Source: Denitromonas iodatirespirans
GTDB lineage: Bacteria; Pseudomonadota; Gammaproteobacteria; Burkholderiales; Rhodocyclaceae
DNA length: 64,000 nucleotides
Direction: 5' to 3'
NCBI RefSeq assembly: GCF_018524365.1
Contig: NZ_JAEKFT010000001.1
Span: forward strand, 1-64,000
How positions within the stretch are numbered: the first letter of the stretch is position 1; each line of letters begins with the position of its first letter. The position numbers and the translations under genes were made by a program. The notes beneath the pieces were generated by a model. It was not told the origin of the DNA, made no database searches, and saw only the letters and a list, made by a program, of their open reading frames with translations. Below are positions 53,275 to 63,117 of the stretch, in pieces.

Positions 53275-54675
53275 ATGGCCTACACCCAGACGATCGGCAG
53301 CACCACCTACCGCTTCGACTCGCTCCGCCAACTCATGGCCCAGGCCACGCCAGCGCGCGCCGGCGATGTGGTGGCCGGTTTGGCCGCCGACACCGACGAG
53401 GCGCGCGTCGCCGCGCAGATGGCGCTGGCCGAGGTGCCGCTCAAGCGCTTCCTGACCGAAGCGCTGATCCCCTACGAAGACGACGAGATCACGCGCCTGA
53501 TCATCGACGGGCACGACGCCGACGCCTTCGCGCCGGTGGCGCACCTGACGGTCGGTGACTTTCGCGACTGGCTGCTGTCCGACCCGGCCGGCGCGGCGGA
53601 GCTGGCGGCCCTGGCGCCCGGCCTCACGCCCGAAATGGTGGCCGCCGTGTCGAAAATCATGCGCATCCAGGACCTGATCCTGGTGGCGAAGAAGTGCCGG
53701 GTGGTGACCCGCTTTCGCAGCACGCTCGGCCTCGACGGCCGGCTCGCGACGCGCCTGCAGCCCAACCACCCGACCGACGACCCCACCGGCATCGCCGCCA
53801 GCGTGCTCGACGGCTTGCTCTACGGCAGCGGCGATGCGGTGATCGGCATCAACCCAGCCAGCGACAACATCAGCGCGGTAATGGCGCTGATGGAGATGCT
53901 CGACCGGATCATCGAGCGCTATGCGATCCCCACCCAGTCCTGCGTGCTCACCCATGTGACCACCCACCTGGAGGCGATCCGGCGCGGCGCACCGGTGGAC
54001 CTGGTGTTCCAGTCGATCGCCGGCACCGAGGCCGCCAACCGCAGCTTCGGCATCGATCTGGCGCTGCTCGACGAGGCCCATGCCGCGGCCCTGGCGCTCG
54101 GTCGCGGCACCCTCGGTGACAACCTGATGTACTTCGAAACCGGCCAGGGCAGCGCGCTGTCGGCCAACGCCAACCATGGCGTCGACCAGCAGACCTGCGA
54201 AACGCGCGCCTATGCGGTGGCCCGCCGCTACCGGCCGCTGCTGGTCAATACCGTGGTCGGCTTCATCGGGCCGGAATACCTGTTCGACGGGCGGCAGATC
54301 ATCCGCGCCGGACTGGAGGACCATTTCTGCGGCAAGTTGCTGGGCCTGCCGATGGGTTGCGACGTGTGTTACACCAACCATGCCGAGGCCGACCAGAACG
54401 ACATGGACGTGTTGCTCACCCTGCTCGGCACCGCCGGGTGCCACTACATCATGGGCATCCCCGGCTCCGACGACATCATGCTCAACTACCAGACAACCTC
54501 CTTCCACGACGCCCTCTACCTGCGCCGCGTGCTGGGCCTGCGCCCGGCGCCCGAGTTCGAAACGTGGCTGGCGCGCATGGGCATCTTCGAGGCCGGCCAG
54601 CAGGGCAACGGCAATGCCGTGCCGGACGCCTTCCGCCGCGCGCTCGCCCAACTACCCCGGGAGACAGACGCATGA
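53275..54675 (+). CDS. eutB: ethanolamine ammonia-lyase large subunit
   Basis: Adenosylcobalamin-dependent enzyme converting ethanolamine to acetaldehyde and ammonia; EutB is the catalytic barrel. Length of 466 aa fits the family. Signatures include [34 protein letters not shown] (split FRSTLGLDG and [11 protein letters not shown]), [32 protein letters not shown] and [26 protein letters not shown] precedes ATG 53275. There are no microcompartment shell genes, EutA or EutG here, so this is the simple aerobic-type eutBC pair. Confidence 0.95.
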   Translation: MAYTQTIGSTTYRFDSLRQLMAQATPARAGDVVAGLAADTDEARVAAQMALAEVPLKRFLTEALIPYEDDEITRLIIDGHDADAFAPVAHLTVGDFRDWLLSDPAGAAELAALAPGLTPEMVAAVSKIMRIQDLILVAKKCRVVTRFRSTLGLDGRLATRLQPNHPTDDPTGIAASVLDGLLYGSGDAVIGINPASDNISAVMALMEMLDRIIERYAIPTQSCVLTHVTTHLEAIRRGAPVDLVFQSIAGTEAANRSFGIDLALLDEAHAAALALGRGTLGDNLMYFETGQGSALSANANHGVDQQTCETRAYAVARRYRPLLVNTVVGFIGPEYLFDGRQIIRAGLEDHFCGKLLGLPMGCDVCYTNHAEADQNDMDVLLTLLGTAGCHYIMGIPGSDDIMLNYQTTSFHDALYLRRVLGLRPAPEFETWLARMGIFEAGQQGNGNAVPDAFRRALAQLPRETDA

Positions 54676-55478
54676 GCCGCAAGACACCTGCCCTCGTCAC
54701 CGAAGATCCATGGGGCACCCTGCGCCGCTTCACCGATGCGCGCATCGCCCTGGGGCGCAGCGGCGTCAGCCTGCCGACCCACCCGCACCTGGCCTTTCAG
54801 CTCGCCCATGCCCAGGCGCGCGACGCGGTGCATCTGCCGCTCGATGTCGACGCCGTGGCGCAAGGCCTCGCCGCACTCGGCTATCCGGCCATCCGCCTGC
54901 ACAGCGCCGCGCGAGATCGCCGCGAATACCTGCAGCGGCCGGACCTGGGCCGCGTACTGGACGCGGCGTCGGCACAGGCGCTGTCGGCCCGCCGTCCCGA
55001 TCCGGCGGCCGGCGTCGATCTCGCCATCGTCATCGCCGACGGCCTGTCGGCGACGGCCGTCCATCACCATGCGGTGGCCTTGCTGCACACGCTGATCCCG
55101 GCGCTGGCCGACACCGGCTGGTCGCTGGCGCCGATCGCCATCGTCGAGCAGGGCCGGGTCGCCGTCGGCGATCCGGTTGCCGTGGCGCTCGGCGCCCGCA
55201 TGGTGGCAGTGCTGATCGGCGAGCGCCCCGGCCTGAGCTCGCCCGACAGTCTGGGCGTGTATGTCACCTACGCCCCCCGCAGAGGCAGCACCGACGCCGA
55301 GCGCAACTGCATCTCCAACATCCGCACGGCCGGGCTGTCGTATGACGCGGCCACCCACACGCTGATGTACCTGCTGCGCGAGGCGATGCGCCGCCGGATC
55401 TCGGGCGTGCGCCTCAAGGACGAGACCGCGACCGCGCAGCGCATCGTGTCGCGCGGCAGTTTTCTGACCGACGACTGA
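54672..55478 (+). CDS. eutC: ethanolamine ammonia-lyase small subunit
   Basis: A 268-aa subunit that binds the cobalamin cofactor together with EutB. Signatures include [28 protein letters not shown] and [13 protein letters not shown] followed by [16 protein letters not shown]. Translation is coupled to eutB (ATGA overlap at 54672). Its end faces the nitrate-type ABC operon. Confidence 0.95.
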   Translation: MSRKTPALVTEDPWGTLRRFTDARIALGRSGVSLPTHPHLAFQLAHAQARDAVHLPLDVDAVAQGLAALGYPAIRLHSAARDRREYLQRPDLGRVLDAASAQALSARRPDPAAGVDLAIVIADGLSATAVHHHAVALLHTLIPALADTGWSLAPIAIVEQGRVAVGDPVAVALGARMVAVLIGERPGLSSPDSLGVYVTYAPRRGSTDAERNCISNIRTAGLSYDAATHTLMYLLREAMRRRISGVRLKDETATAQRIVSRGSFLTDD

Positions 55479-55485
55479 GCACCGC

Positions 55486-55508
55486 CGCGGGCAGATACGG
55501 AGCCCGCG
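55486..55508. terminator. hairpin between eutC and nrt-type ABC ATPase gene
   Basis: CGCGGGC (55486-55492) pairs with GCCCGCG (55502-55508) between two convergent genes. No T-run is present. It probably marks transcript ends from both sides. Confidence 0.45.
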
Positions 55509-55520
55509 CCGGTCGCGATC

Positions 55521-56315
<795 letters not shown>

Positions 56316-56325
56316 GATTAACTCC

Positions 56326-57252
56326 TCAGACCGCGCCGCCGTAGCTGAACCGTTTGGCCAGCCACAACAGGGCGTATTCCAGCGCCAGACCGACCACGCC
56401 GATCACCAGGATGGCGACCAGGATGTGTTCGACCGACAGGTTGTTCCACTCGTCCCACACCCAGAAGCCGATGCCGATGCCGCCGGTGAGCATTTCGGCA
56501 GCGACGATCACCAGCCAGGCGGTGCCGACCGCCAGGCGCACGCCGGTGAGGATGTGCGGCAGCACCGCGGGGAAGAGGATCTTGGTGACGATCTTCCACT
56601 CCGACAGCGCCAGCACCCGCGCCACGTTGAGATAGTCCTGCGGCACGGCGCGCACGCCGGCAGCGGTGTTGATGATCATCGGCCAGATCGAACAGATGAA
56701 GATCACCCAGATCGCCGCCATGTCGGCGTCGCGAAACACCAGCAGACCGATCGGCAACCAGGCCAGCGGCGAGACCGGACGCAGCAGGCTGATCACCGGC
56801 TCGCTGGCCGAGCGCATGAAGTTGAAGCGCCCGACCAGGAAGCCGGCAGGGATGCCCACCAGCGCCGCCAGGCCGAAGCCGATGCCCACCCGCTGCAGCG
56901 AATAGAGCACGTTCCAGCCGATACCCATGTCGTTGGGGCCGTTCTCGTAGAAGGGGTCGGCGAACAGCTCCACCGCCGCATGCCAGGTGGCGAGCGGGCC
57001 GGGGAAGCTGTCGACGTTGTCGGCCACCATCCACCACACCGCCACCAGCGCGCCGATGCCCGAGACGGCGGCGATCAGCGTGCGCAGCCAGGGCAACGCG
57101 GCCCCCCGGCTACGCACCGGTGGTGCCGGCGGGGTCGCGGTCGGGGTGCTTGCCGGGGTCGCGGTCGGGGTGCTTGCCGGTGTCGCCGCCGAAGCGGCCT
57201 TGTCGATTTTCTCCGGCGCCGCGTCGGCGGCGGACAAGGTCAGTGTGCTCAT
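56326..57252 (-). CDS. nrtB: nitrate/cyanate-type ABC transporter permease
   Basis: A 308-aa permease of the NrtB/TauC type. An N-terminal cytoplasmic segment is low complexity (Ala/Thr/Pro repeat), then six helices; SPLAWLPIGLLVFRDADM is the coupling-loop region. The repeat part corresponds to two exact 24-bp copies. It is close behind the binding protein gene (28 bases) and 10 bases before the ATPase gene. Confidence 0.88.
   Translation of the reverse strand: MSTLTLSAADAAPEKIDKAASAATPASTPTATPASTPTATPPAPPVRSRGAALPWLRTLIAAVSGIGALVAVWWMVADNVDSFPGPLATWHAAVELFADPFYENGPNDMGIGWNVLYSLQRVGIGFGLAALVGIPAGFLVGRFNFMRSASEPVISLLRPVSPLAWLPIGLLVFRDADMAAIWVIFICSIWPMIINTAAGVRAVPQDYLNVARVLALSEWKIVTKILFPAVLPHILTGVRLAVGTAWLVIVAAEMLTGGIGIGFWVWDEWNNLSVEHILVAILVIGVVGLALEYALLWLAKRFSYGGAV
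57131..57178. repeat. 24-bp tandem repeat in the 5' part of the permease gene
   Basis: Two identical 24-bp units lie at 57131-57154 and 57155-57178. They encode Ala/Thr/Pro repeats (ATPASTPT units) in the permease's N-terminal tail. Being in frame, copy-number changes would alter linker length only. Confidence 0.85.
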
Positions 57253-57280
57253 CTGCGTTCTCCTTGTGGGATGGCTGCGC

Positions 57281-58681
57281 TCAGGCGGCGGCGTTGGCCT
57301 TGGCCAGGGCGGCCAGATCCATCTTCATGGCATGGACCTTGAAGCCCTTGAGGTAGTCGATGGGCTTGGCCGGGTCGAACTTCATGCCGTCGAAGAACAT
57401 GTCGGGGCCCATCTGGATCGGCGCGCTCGCCTTCTCCAGCATCCAGCGCGCGGCGTTGATGCCCTCGGGCTTCATCTCGATGCTCGGCACGGCAATGCCC
57501 AGGTCCTTGGCCGCGTCGCGGTAGATGTCGCTGCGATAGACCGTCTCGGCCACTTTCTTGAAGTTGATCGGCGCCTCGATCTGGCCCCAGCGCACCATCT
57601 GCGTGAGGAACCACACCGCATGCGACTGCCACGGGAAGGTGGCCGCGTAGCGGTAGAAGACGTTGAAGTCCGGCAGCTGCACCTCTTCGGTCTTGGTGTA
57701 GCGCCAGGTGCCGGTCATGGAGTTCTCGACCACGCTCTCGGGCGCATTCACGTAGGACTTCTGCGAGATGATCTTCACCACCTCGCGGCGGTTCTCCAGC
57801 TTGTCCATCCACTGCGCCGCTTCGATCATGGCGCGGATCAGCGCCTTGTGCGTGTTGGGATGCTTGTCGGCCCATTCGCGGTTCACGCCGAACACCTTCT
57901 CCGGATTGTTGTTCCAGATCTCGTAGTTGGTGATCAGCGAACGGCCGATGCCCATCTCCACCGCGCGCTGGTTCCACGGCTCGCCCACGCAGTAGCCGAC
58001 AATGTTGCGCGCCTGCAGGTTGGCCACCATCTGCGGCGGCGGAATCACGATCAGGCGCACATCCTTGTCCGGATCGATGCCGGCCGAGGCCATCCAGTAG
58101 CGGATCTCGTAGTTGTGCGTCGACACCGGGAAGACCATGGCGAAGGTCATCGGCTCCTTGCCGGCCTTCTTGTCTTCCTCGATCACCTTCTTCAGCGCCA
58201 CCGCGGTGGTCGGGCGCGCCTTCATGGCCTCGGGGTCGGCCGCCATCATGCGCTCGTAGAGCTCGTTCGACACCGTGATGCCGTTGCCGTTGAGGTCCAT
58301 CGAGAAGGCGGTGATGGTGTCCTTCTGCGTGGCGCCGACGCCCAGCGTGGCGGCCAGCGGCATGCCGGCCAGCATGTGCGCGCCGTCCAGTTCGCCGAGC
58401 GAGACCTTGTCGCGGATGTTGGCCCAGGAGGCCTCCTTCGACACCGTCACGTCCAGCCCGTGTGCCTTGAAGAAGCCCTTCTCCTTGGCCACCACGATCA
58501 CCGCGCAGTCGGTCAGCGGGATGATGCCCAGCTTGAGCGCGGTCTTCTCCAGCCCTTCCGAGCCACCGGCCCAGGCGCCGCCAAAGGGCAGCAGCGAGCC
58601 GAGCGCAGCCGCGCTGCTCATGGCCGCGCTGGCTTTCAGAAAGCCGCGGCGCTTCAGTTCCGGCGTGTTCAATTCGGTCAT
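57281..58681 (-). CDS. nrtA: nitrate/nitrite-type ABC transporter binding protein with Tat signal
   Basis: A 466-aa CmpA/NrtA-family binding protein. The Tat signal is LKRRGFLKAS at residues 9-18. The mature domain holds LKLGIIPLTDCAVIVVAKEKG (split at LTDC), GVNREWADKHPNTHKALIRA (split GVNREWADKHPN) and GTWRYTKTEEVQLPDF. GGAGATGA precedes ATG 58681. Its leader carries an intrinsic terminator and ANTAR-type hairpins, so expression depends on NasT antitermination. Substrate is probably nitrate or nitrite. Confidence 0.88.
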   Translation of the reverse strand: MTELNTPELKRRGFLKASAAMSSAAALGSLLPFGGAWAGGSEGLEKTALKLGIIPLTDCAVIVVAKEKGFFKAHGLDVTVSKEASWANIRDKVSLGELDGAHMLAGMPLAATLGVGATQKDTITAFSMDLNGNGITVSNELYERMMAADPEAMKARPTTAVALKKVIEEDKKAGKEPMTFAMVFPVSTHNYEIRYWMASAGIDPDKDVRLIVIPPPQMVANLQARNIVGYCVGEPWNQRAVEMGIGRSLITNYEIWNNNPEKVFGVNREWADKHPNTHKALIRAMIEAAQWMDKLENRREVVKIISQKSYVNAPESVVENSMTGTWRYTKTEEVQLPDFNVFYRYAATFPWQSHAVWFLTQMVRWGQIEAPINFKKVAETVYRSDIYRDAAKDLGIAVPSIEMKPEGINAARWMLEKASAPIQMGPDMFFDGMKFDPAKPIDYLKGFKVHAMKMDLAALAKANAAA

Positions 58682-58716
58682 GGTGTCATCTCCAGGTTCA
58701 AAAACGGTCAGGCAAT

Positions 58717-58780
58717 AAAAAACGGTGTCGCATCGAAGGCCGGCACGCCTGTCGCGTACCCGCTGCCGATGGACACCGTT
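58717..58780 (-). terminator. intrinsic terminator in the nrtA leader
   Basis: On the minus strand AACGGTGTC (58780-58772) followed by CATCG pairs with CGATG (58735-58731) and GACACCGTT (58729-58721), then a U-run (TTTTTT, 58722-58717). It lies 36 bases before the nrtA start and would stop transcription unless antiterminated. Confidence 0.85.
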
Positions 58781-58784
58781 GTCC

Positions 58785-58821
58785 CAGATCATTCTGTGTG
58801 CGAAATCGCCGTTGATTCCGC
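58785..58821 (-). ncRNA. ANTAR-type two-hairpin antitermination element
   Basis: P1 is GCGGAATC-AACGGC-GATTTCGC (58821-58800), an 8-bp stem with a hexaloop having A at position 1 and G at 4. P2 is CAG-AATGAT-CTG (58796-58785), again a hexaloop with A1 and G4. This is the known ANTAR target pattern. P2 ends just before the terminator's 5' arm. The P2 stem is short. NasT, encoded directly upstream, is the expected ligand. Confidence 0.65.
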
Positions 58822-58835
58822 CTCGTCTCCCCTCT

Positions 58836-58851
58836 AGCGAGGAGCGTGCCA
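58836..58851 (-). promoter_or_regulatory. sigma-54 promoter of the nrt operon
   Basis: On the minus strand TGGCACG-CTCC-TCGCT, with GG and GC elements spaced as in -24/-12 promoters; the consensus differs only at one T. Transcription would start near 58826, just before the P1 hairpin. Nitrogen (NtrC) control is expected. Confidence 0.65.
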
Positions 58852-58967
58852 GTTATTGCATCCGTGTGCGATTCACCGTTTTCGCCCGGGCGGGGCGTGT
58901 TCCGCACCATTTCGGGCACTACCGCAGTGCACCATCGGCACCGCTCGCCCCAACTCGGGGCGGCCGC

Positions 58968-59543
58968 CTACATCAACAGGCTGGCGCCATCGACCACGCC
59001 GTGGGCGATGTCCACCAGCTTGCGCCCGCGCTCCATCGCCAGGCGGCGCAGGGCGTGGTAGGCGGCATCCTCGTCCAGCCCGCGCGCCTTCATCAGCAGC
59101 CCCTTGGCGCGCTCGATGGTGACCCGCTCCGACAGCCGCCGTGCCGCGTCGTCACGCTCCTGGCGCAGGCTCTGGTGTTCCTCGAACTGCGCCAGCGCGA
59201 CTTCCACCACGGCGCCGAGCCGCTCGGGCGCCACCGTCTCGGCCACATAGGCCGCCACCCCGGCCCGCAAGGCGCTGCGGATGATCTGCGCGTCGCGCTC
59301 GCGCGAGAACAGCAGCACCGGGCGCGGATTGGCGCGGTTGATGGCCGACAGGTGTTCGAGGGTGTCGCGACTGGGCGATTCGGTGTCGATCAGGATCACG
59401 TCCGGCGACATCGCCTCGACATGGCGTGGCAGATCCATGGCGTTGGGCAGGACCGCCGACACCAGATAGCCGGCGCGCACGAGACTGAGGCAGATCTCGT
59501 CGGCGCGCTCACTGGATTCATCGACAACGAGCACTTTGAGCAT
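58968..59543 (-). CDS. nasT: NasT-type ANTAR antitermination regulator
   Basis: A 191-aa response-regulator-like protein. The receiver-like domain (about 1-120) has LKVLVVDESSERADE and VILIDTESPSRD. The C-terminal ANTAR domain (about 130-190) has LSERVTIERAKGLLMKARGLDEDAAYHAL (split ERAKGLLMKARG and LDEDAAYHAL). ANTAR proteins bind paired hexaloop hairpins and prevent termination. No NasS nitrate sensor lies next to it in the window. Its own leader and the nrtA leader are adjacent. Confidence 0.9.
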   Translation of the reverse strand: MLKVLVVDESSERADEICLSLVRAGYLVSAVLPNAMDLPRHVEAMSPDVILIDTESPSRDTLEHLSAINRANPRPVLLFSRERDAQIIRSALRAGVAAYVAETVAPERLGAVVEVALAQFEEHQSLRQERDDAARRLSERVTIERAKGLLMKARGLDEDAAYHALRRLAMERGRKLVDIAHGVVDGASLLM

Positions 59544-59619
59544 GGGCAGACTTCCGGAAGACAAGCGCTGTTGTTCTGCACAATCCGTGCCACCACGATG
59601 CCCTCGGGCGGCCAGGCGC

Positions 59620-59648
59620 TTGACCCGGCCGTGAGCGGCCAAGATACT
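59620..59648 (+). promoter_or_regulatory. sigma-70 promoter of the TRAP permease gene
   Basis: TTGACC (59620-59625), a 17-base spacer and GATACT (59643-59648). A GGCCG/CGGCC dyad (59627-59631 and 59636-59640) fills the spacer and could be an operator. Confidence 0.65.
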
Positions 59649-59716
59649 GGGCCGACAGACAACGGTCGCCGAACGGCGACACCCCAGACCGCCCACCGAG
59701 GGAGGCGACAACGCCC

Positions 59717-62323
59717 ATGCACGGTGCGAACGATCCCACACCGGCACCGACGACCACGGTGGCGCGCCGCATCCGCGCCGCCCACCTGGCCATGGGGCTG
59801 CGCCAGCCCGAGGGCCGCATGGCCGCCGTGGTGGCGATCACCGGCCTGGCGTGGTCGCTGTTCCAGCTGTGGGTGGCCTCGCCCTTGCCCGAGTGGCTGG
59901 GCGTGGGCGTGTTCAACGAGGCGCGCATCCGTTCGATCCATCTGGCCTTCGCCGTCTTTCTGGCGCTGCTCGCCTATCCGGTGCTGCGCCGCCATGCCGA
60001 CCGGCCGGTGCCTATGGCGGACATTGTGCTGGCCGCGCTGGCGGCGCTGAGCGCGGGCTATCTGGCGCTGTTCTACGAGTCGGTCGGCGCCCACACCGGC
60101 GACCCCACCGGCATCGAAGTGGCCTTTGCGGCGGTCGGCGTCGCCCTGCTGCTCGAGAGCACGCGCCGGGTGCTCGGCCTGCCGATGGTGGGGCTGGCGG
60201 CGACGCTGCTGGTCTACATCCTCTTCGGCGAACAGATGCCCGATCTGATCGCCCACAAGGGCGCCTCCTTCAGCCATGCCATGGGCCATCTGTGGCTGGG
60301 CACCGAGGGGGTGTTCGGCGTGGCGCTGGGGGTGTCCGCCGGGTTCATCTTCCTCTTCGTGGTCTTCGGCGCCCTGCTTGAAACCGCCGGCGCGGGCAGT
60401 TACTTCATCCGCAGCGCGGTGGCTCTGCTCGGCCACCTGCGCGGCGGGCCGGCCAAGGCGGCGGTGGTGGCCTCGGCGGCGACGGGGCTGATCTCGGGCT
60501 CGTCGATCACCAACGTGGTGACCACCGGCCCGCTCACCATTCCGCTCACCAAGCGTGTCGGCTACCCGGCAGAGAAGGCCGCCGCCATCGAGGTGGCCGC
60601 CTCGGTCAATGGCCAGGTGATGCCGCCGGTGATGGGCGCGGCCGCCTTCCTGATGGTCGAATACGTCGGCGTGCCCTATGTGCAGGTGCTCAAGCATGCG
60701 CTGATCTCGGCGCTGGTCTCCTACCTCGGCCTGCTCTACATCGTGCACCTGGAAGCGGTGAAGGCCGATCTGCGCGGCCTGCCGCGGCGCCATTCGCCGC
60801 GCTGGCAACGCTCGCTGGCGAATGTCTCGCTCGGCGTGCTGGGCTTTGCCGGGGTGCTCGCCACGGTGTCGCTCATCGGCACGGTGGTGCACGCGCTGGT
60901 GCCGAAGCTGTCGTTTGCCGTGATGGCCTTGCTGCTGCTCGTCGCCTATCTGGTGCTGTTGCGCCTGAGCGCCCCCTTCGCCAGCACCGACGATTCGGCC
61001 GAGCGGCCGATCACCGCCCTGCCCGCCTTCGGGCCGACGGTGCGCTCGGGCCTGTATTTTCTGCTACCGGTCGGCGCACTGGTGTGGAACCTGGTGATCG
61101 AGCAGCTCTCGCCCACCCGGGCGGCCTTCTGGGCCACGCTCTTCCTGGCCTTCATCGTGCTCACCCAGCGCCCCTTGCTGGCCTGGTTTCGCGGCGAAGG
61201 CGATGTGGTCGCCTCGGCCTGGCGCGGCGCGCAGGATCTGGTCGACGGCCTGGCCACCGGCGCGCGCAACATGGTCACGGTGGCCGTCGCCACGGCCACC
61301 GCCGGCATCATCGTCGGCACCGTCACGCTGACCGGCATCGGCCTGGTCATGACCGATCTGGTCACCGCGCTGTCGGGCGGCAACATCCTGCTCATGCTGG
61401 TGCTGGTGGCGCTGATCTGCCTGGTGCTCGGCATGGGCCTGCCGACCACCGCCAACTACATCGTGGTGTCGTCGCTGATGGCGCCGGTGATCGTCTCGCT
61501 CGGCGCGCAGAACGGCCTGTTGATTCCGCTCATCGCCGCGCACCTGTTCGTCTTCTATTTCGGCCTGATGGCCGACATCGCCCCGCCCATCGGCCTGGCC
61601 TCCTACGCCGCCGCCAGCATCGCCGTCGCCAACCCCTTCCGCACCGGCAAGATCGCCTTCCGCTACTCGCTGCGCATGGTGCTGCTGCCCTTCATGTTCG
61701 TGTTCAATCCACAGCTGCTGCTGATCGGCGTGGAGGGCGTCGGCCACACCCTCATCACCCTGGCCAGCGCGACACTGGCGGGCTTCGCCTTCATCTCGGT
61801 GAACCAGGCCTGGCTGCTGATCAAGAGCACCGGGCGCGAGCGGCTGATGATGCTGCTGGCGGTGTTCATGCTGTTCAACCCGGGCATGTTCATGGACCCG
61901 CTCTTCGCGCCCTACGACGCGCTCACCGGCGAGGCCGCCGAGGCGGCCATCGTCGAGGCGCCACCCAACGCCCGCCTGCGGGTCTACCTGAGCGGCACCA
62001 CGCTGGAAGGCGAGCAGGTCGAGCGCGGCGTGCTGCTGCCGCTCGGCGAGCCGGCCCCCACCGCCACCCGCCGCCTGGCCAATGGCGGTGTCGGCTCGGT
62101 GATCAGCGAGGCGGGCTTCACCATCACCCGGGTCGAGTTCGGCAGCCAAGCGGCCAAGCTGGGCATTCAGGCAGGTTTTCGCATCACCGCGGTGGAGGTG
62201 CCGAGCGATCGCCCGGCGCAGGAGTGGATGTTCCTGCCCGCGCTGGCGTTGATCGGCGCGGTGGTGCGCCTCCAGCGGCGCCGGCGGGCGGCGCTGGCCG
62301 ACACGGCGTCGGCTGCGCCTTAA
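59717..62323 (+). CDS. TRAP transporter fused permease (TAXI type) with C-terminal DUF3394
   Basis: An 868-aa inner-membrane protein fusing the small (4-TM) and large (12-TM) TRAP subunits. The large part carries [39 protein letters not shown] and [14 protein letters not shown]. After the last helix a cytoplasmic or periplasmic segment of about 150 residues (DUF3394-like, with [19 protein letters not shown]) precedes a final helix and a basic tail. GGGAGG precedes ATG 59717. No TAXI binding-protein gene is adjacent, so it is an orphan permease; substrate unknown (dicarboxylates or amino acids are usual). Confidence 0.9.
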   Translation: MHGANDPTPAPTTTVARRIRAAHLAMGLRQPEGRMAAVVAITGLAWSLFQLWVASPLPEWLGVGVFNEARIRSIHLAFAVFLALLAYPVLRRHADRPVPMADIVLAALAALSAGYLALFYESVGAHTGDPTGIEVAFAAVGVALLLESTRRVLGLPMVGLAATLLVYILFGEQMPDLIAHKGASFSHAMGHLWLGTEGVFGVALGVSAGFIFLFVVFGALLETAGAGSYFIRSAVALLGHLRGGPAKAAVVASAATGLISGSSITNVVTTGPLTIPLTKRVGYPAEKAAAIEVAASVNGQVMPPVMGAAAFLMVEYVGVPYVQVLKHALISALVSYLGLLYIVHLEAVKADLRGLPRRHSPRWQRSLANVSLGVLGFAGVLATVSLIGTVVHALVPKLSFAVMALLLLVAYLVLLRLSAPFASTDDSAERPITALPAFGPTVRSGLYFLLPVGALVWNLVIEQLSPTRAAFWATLFLAFIVLTQRPLLAWFRGEGDVVASAWRGAQDLVDGLATGARNMVTVAVATATAGIIVGTVTLTGIGLVMTDLVTALSGGNILLMLVLVALICLVLGMGLPTTANYIVVSSLMAPVIVSLGAQNGLLIPLIAAHLFVFYFGLMADIAPPIGLASYAAASIAVANPFRTGKIAFRYSLRMVLLPFMFVFNPQLLLIGVEGVGHTLITLASATLAGFAFISVNQAWLLIKSTGRERLMMLLAVFMLFNPGMFMDPLFAPYDALTGEAAEAAIVEAPPNARLRVYLSGTTLEGEQVERGVLLPLGEPAPTATRRLANGGVGSVISEAGFTITRVEFGSQAAKLGIQAGFRITAVEVPSDRPAQEWMFLPALALIGAVVRLQRRRRAALADTASAAP

Positions 62324-62781
62324 GTGCGCGGCGCGTGACGCGCCAGGAAACGGTCGAGATGGCTGGCAAAGGCCTTGCGGTCGCTCTGGCTGAGCGCCGG
62401 CGGCCCGCCGGTGTCGACGCCGCTGGAGCGCAGGGTGTCCATGAAGTCGCGCATGTTGAGCAAGGACCGGATGTTCTCGGCCGAATAGAACTCGCCGCGC
62501 GGATTCAGCGCATGGCCGCCTTTTTCGATCACCTCGGCGGCGAGCGGAATGTCGGCGGTGATGACCAGGTCGCCCGCCTCCAGGCGTTTGACGATCTCGT
62601 TGTCGGCCACGTCGAAGCCCGAGGCCACCTGCACCATGCGGATGAAGCGCGAGGGCGGCACCCGGATCATCTGGTTGGCCACCAGCGTGGTCAGCACCTT
62701 GGCACGGTCCGCCGCCCGGAACAGGATTTCCTTGATCACCACCGGGCAGGCGTCGGCATCGACCCAGATCTGCATCGTCAT
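62320..62781 (-). CDS. DUF188 family protein (YaiI/YqxD)
   Basis: A 153-aa cytoplasmic protein of the UPF0178/DUF188 family, PIN-like. It begins [20 protein letters not shown], and [22 protein letters not shown] (split [11 protein letters not shown] and [11 protein letters not shown]) carries conserved Asp residues. The start ATG 62781 overlaps the stop of the S4 protein gene, indicating coupling; ATG 62775 is an alternative. Its end overlaps the TRAP permease end by 4 bases on the opposite strand. Confidence 0.9.
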   Translation of the reverse strand: MTMQIWVDADACPVVIKEILFRAADRAKVLTTLVANQMIRVPPSRFIRMVQVASGFDVADNEIVKRLEAGDLVITADIPLAAEVIEKGGHALNPRGEFYSAENIRSLLNMRDFMDTLRSSGVDTGGPPALSQSDRKAFASHLDRFLARHAPRT

Positions 62782-62996
62782 GCGCCCGCGCGCACGATGC
62801 GCAACTGCTCGCCGGCAAAGCTCAGCACATCGCCGGCCACGATCTGCCGGCGCTTGCGGGTTTCGACCTCGCCATTGACCTTGACCCGCCCCTCGGCGAC
62901 GGCGCTTTTGGCCTCGCCGCCGCTGCCCACCAGGCCTTCGAACTTCAGAATCTTGTAGAGCTCGACCGGCTCCACCGTCACCACCACGTCTCTCAT
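62778..62996 (-). CDS. S4-domain RNA-binding protein (YbcJ-like)
   Basis: A 72-aa protein made of an S4 RNA-binding fold: [20 protein letters not shown] followed by [26 protein letters not shown] precedes ATG 62996. It is translationally coupled to the DUF188 gene. Members bind structured RNA, perhaps in ribosome biogenesis. Confidence 0.88.
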   Translation of the reverse strand: MRDVVVTVEPVELYKILKFEGLVGSGGEAKSAVAEGRVKVNGEVETRKRRQIVAGDVLSFAGEQLRIVRAGA

Positions 62997-63117
62997 CGTC
63001 ACGCCCTTTTTGTTGCCAGACCTTGCCGCATCCATCCCATGCCCCTGCGACAGGTCGGCCATGTTCCCCGCTCTGGCGCGGCGAGTAAAGCGAAATGGCC
63101 GCAGCCAACCGAGCGAT

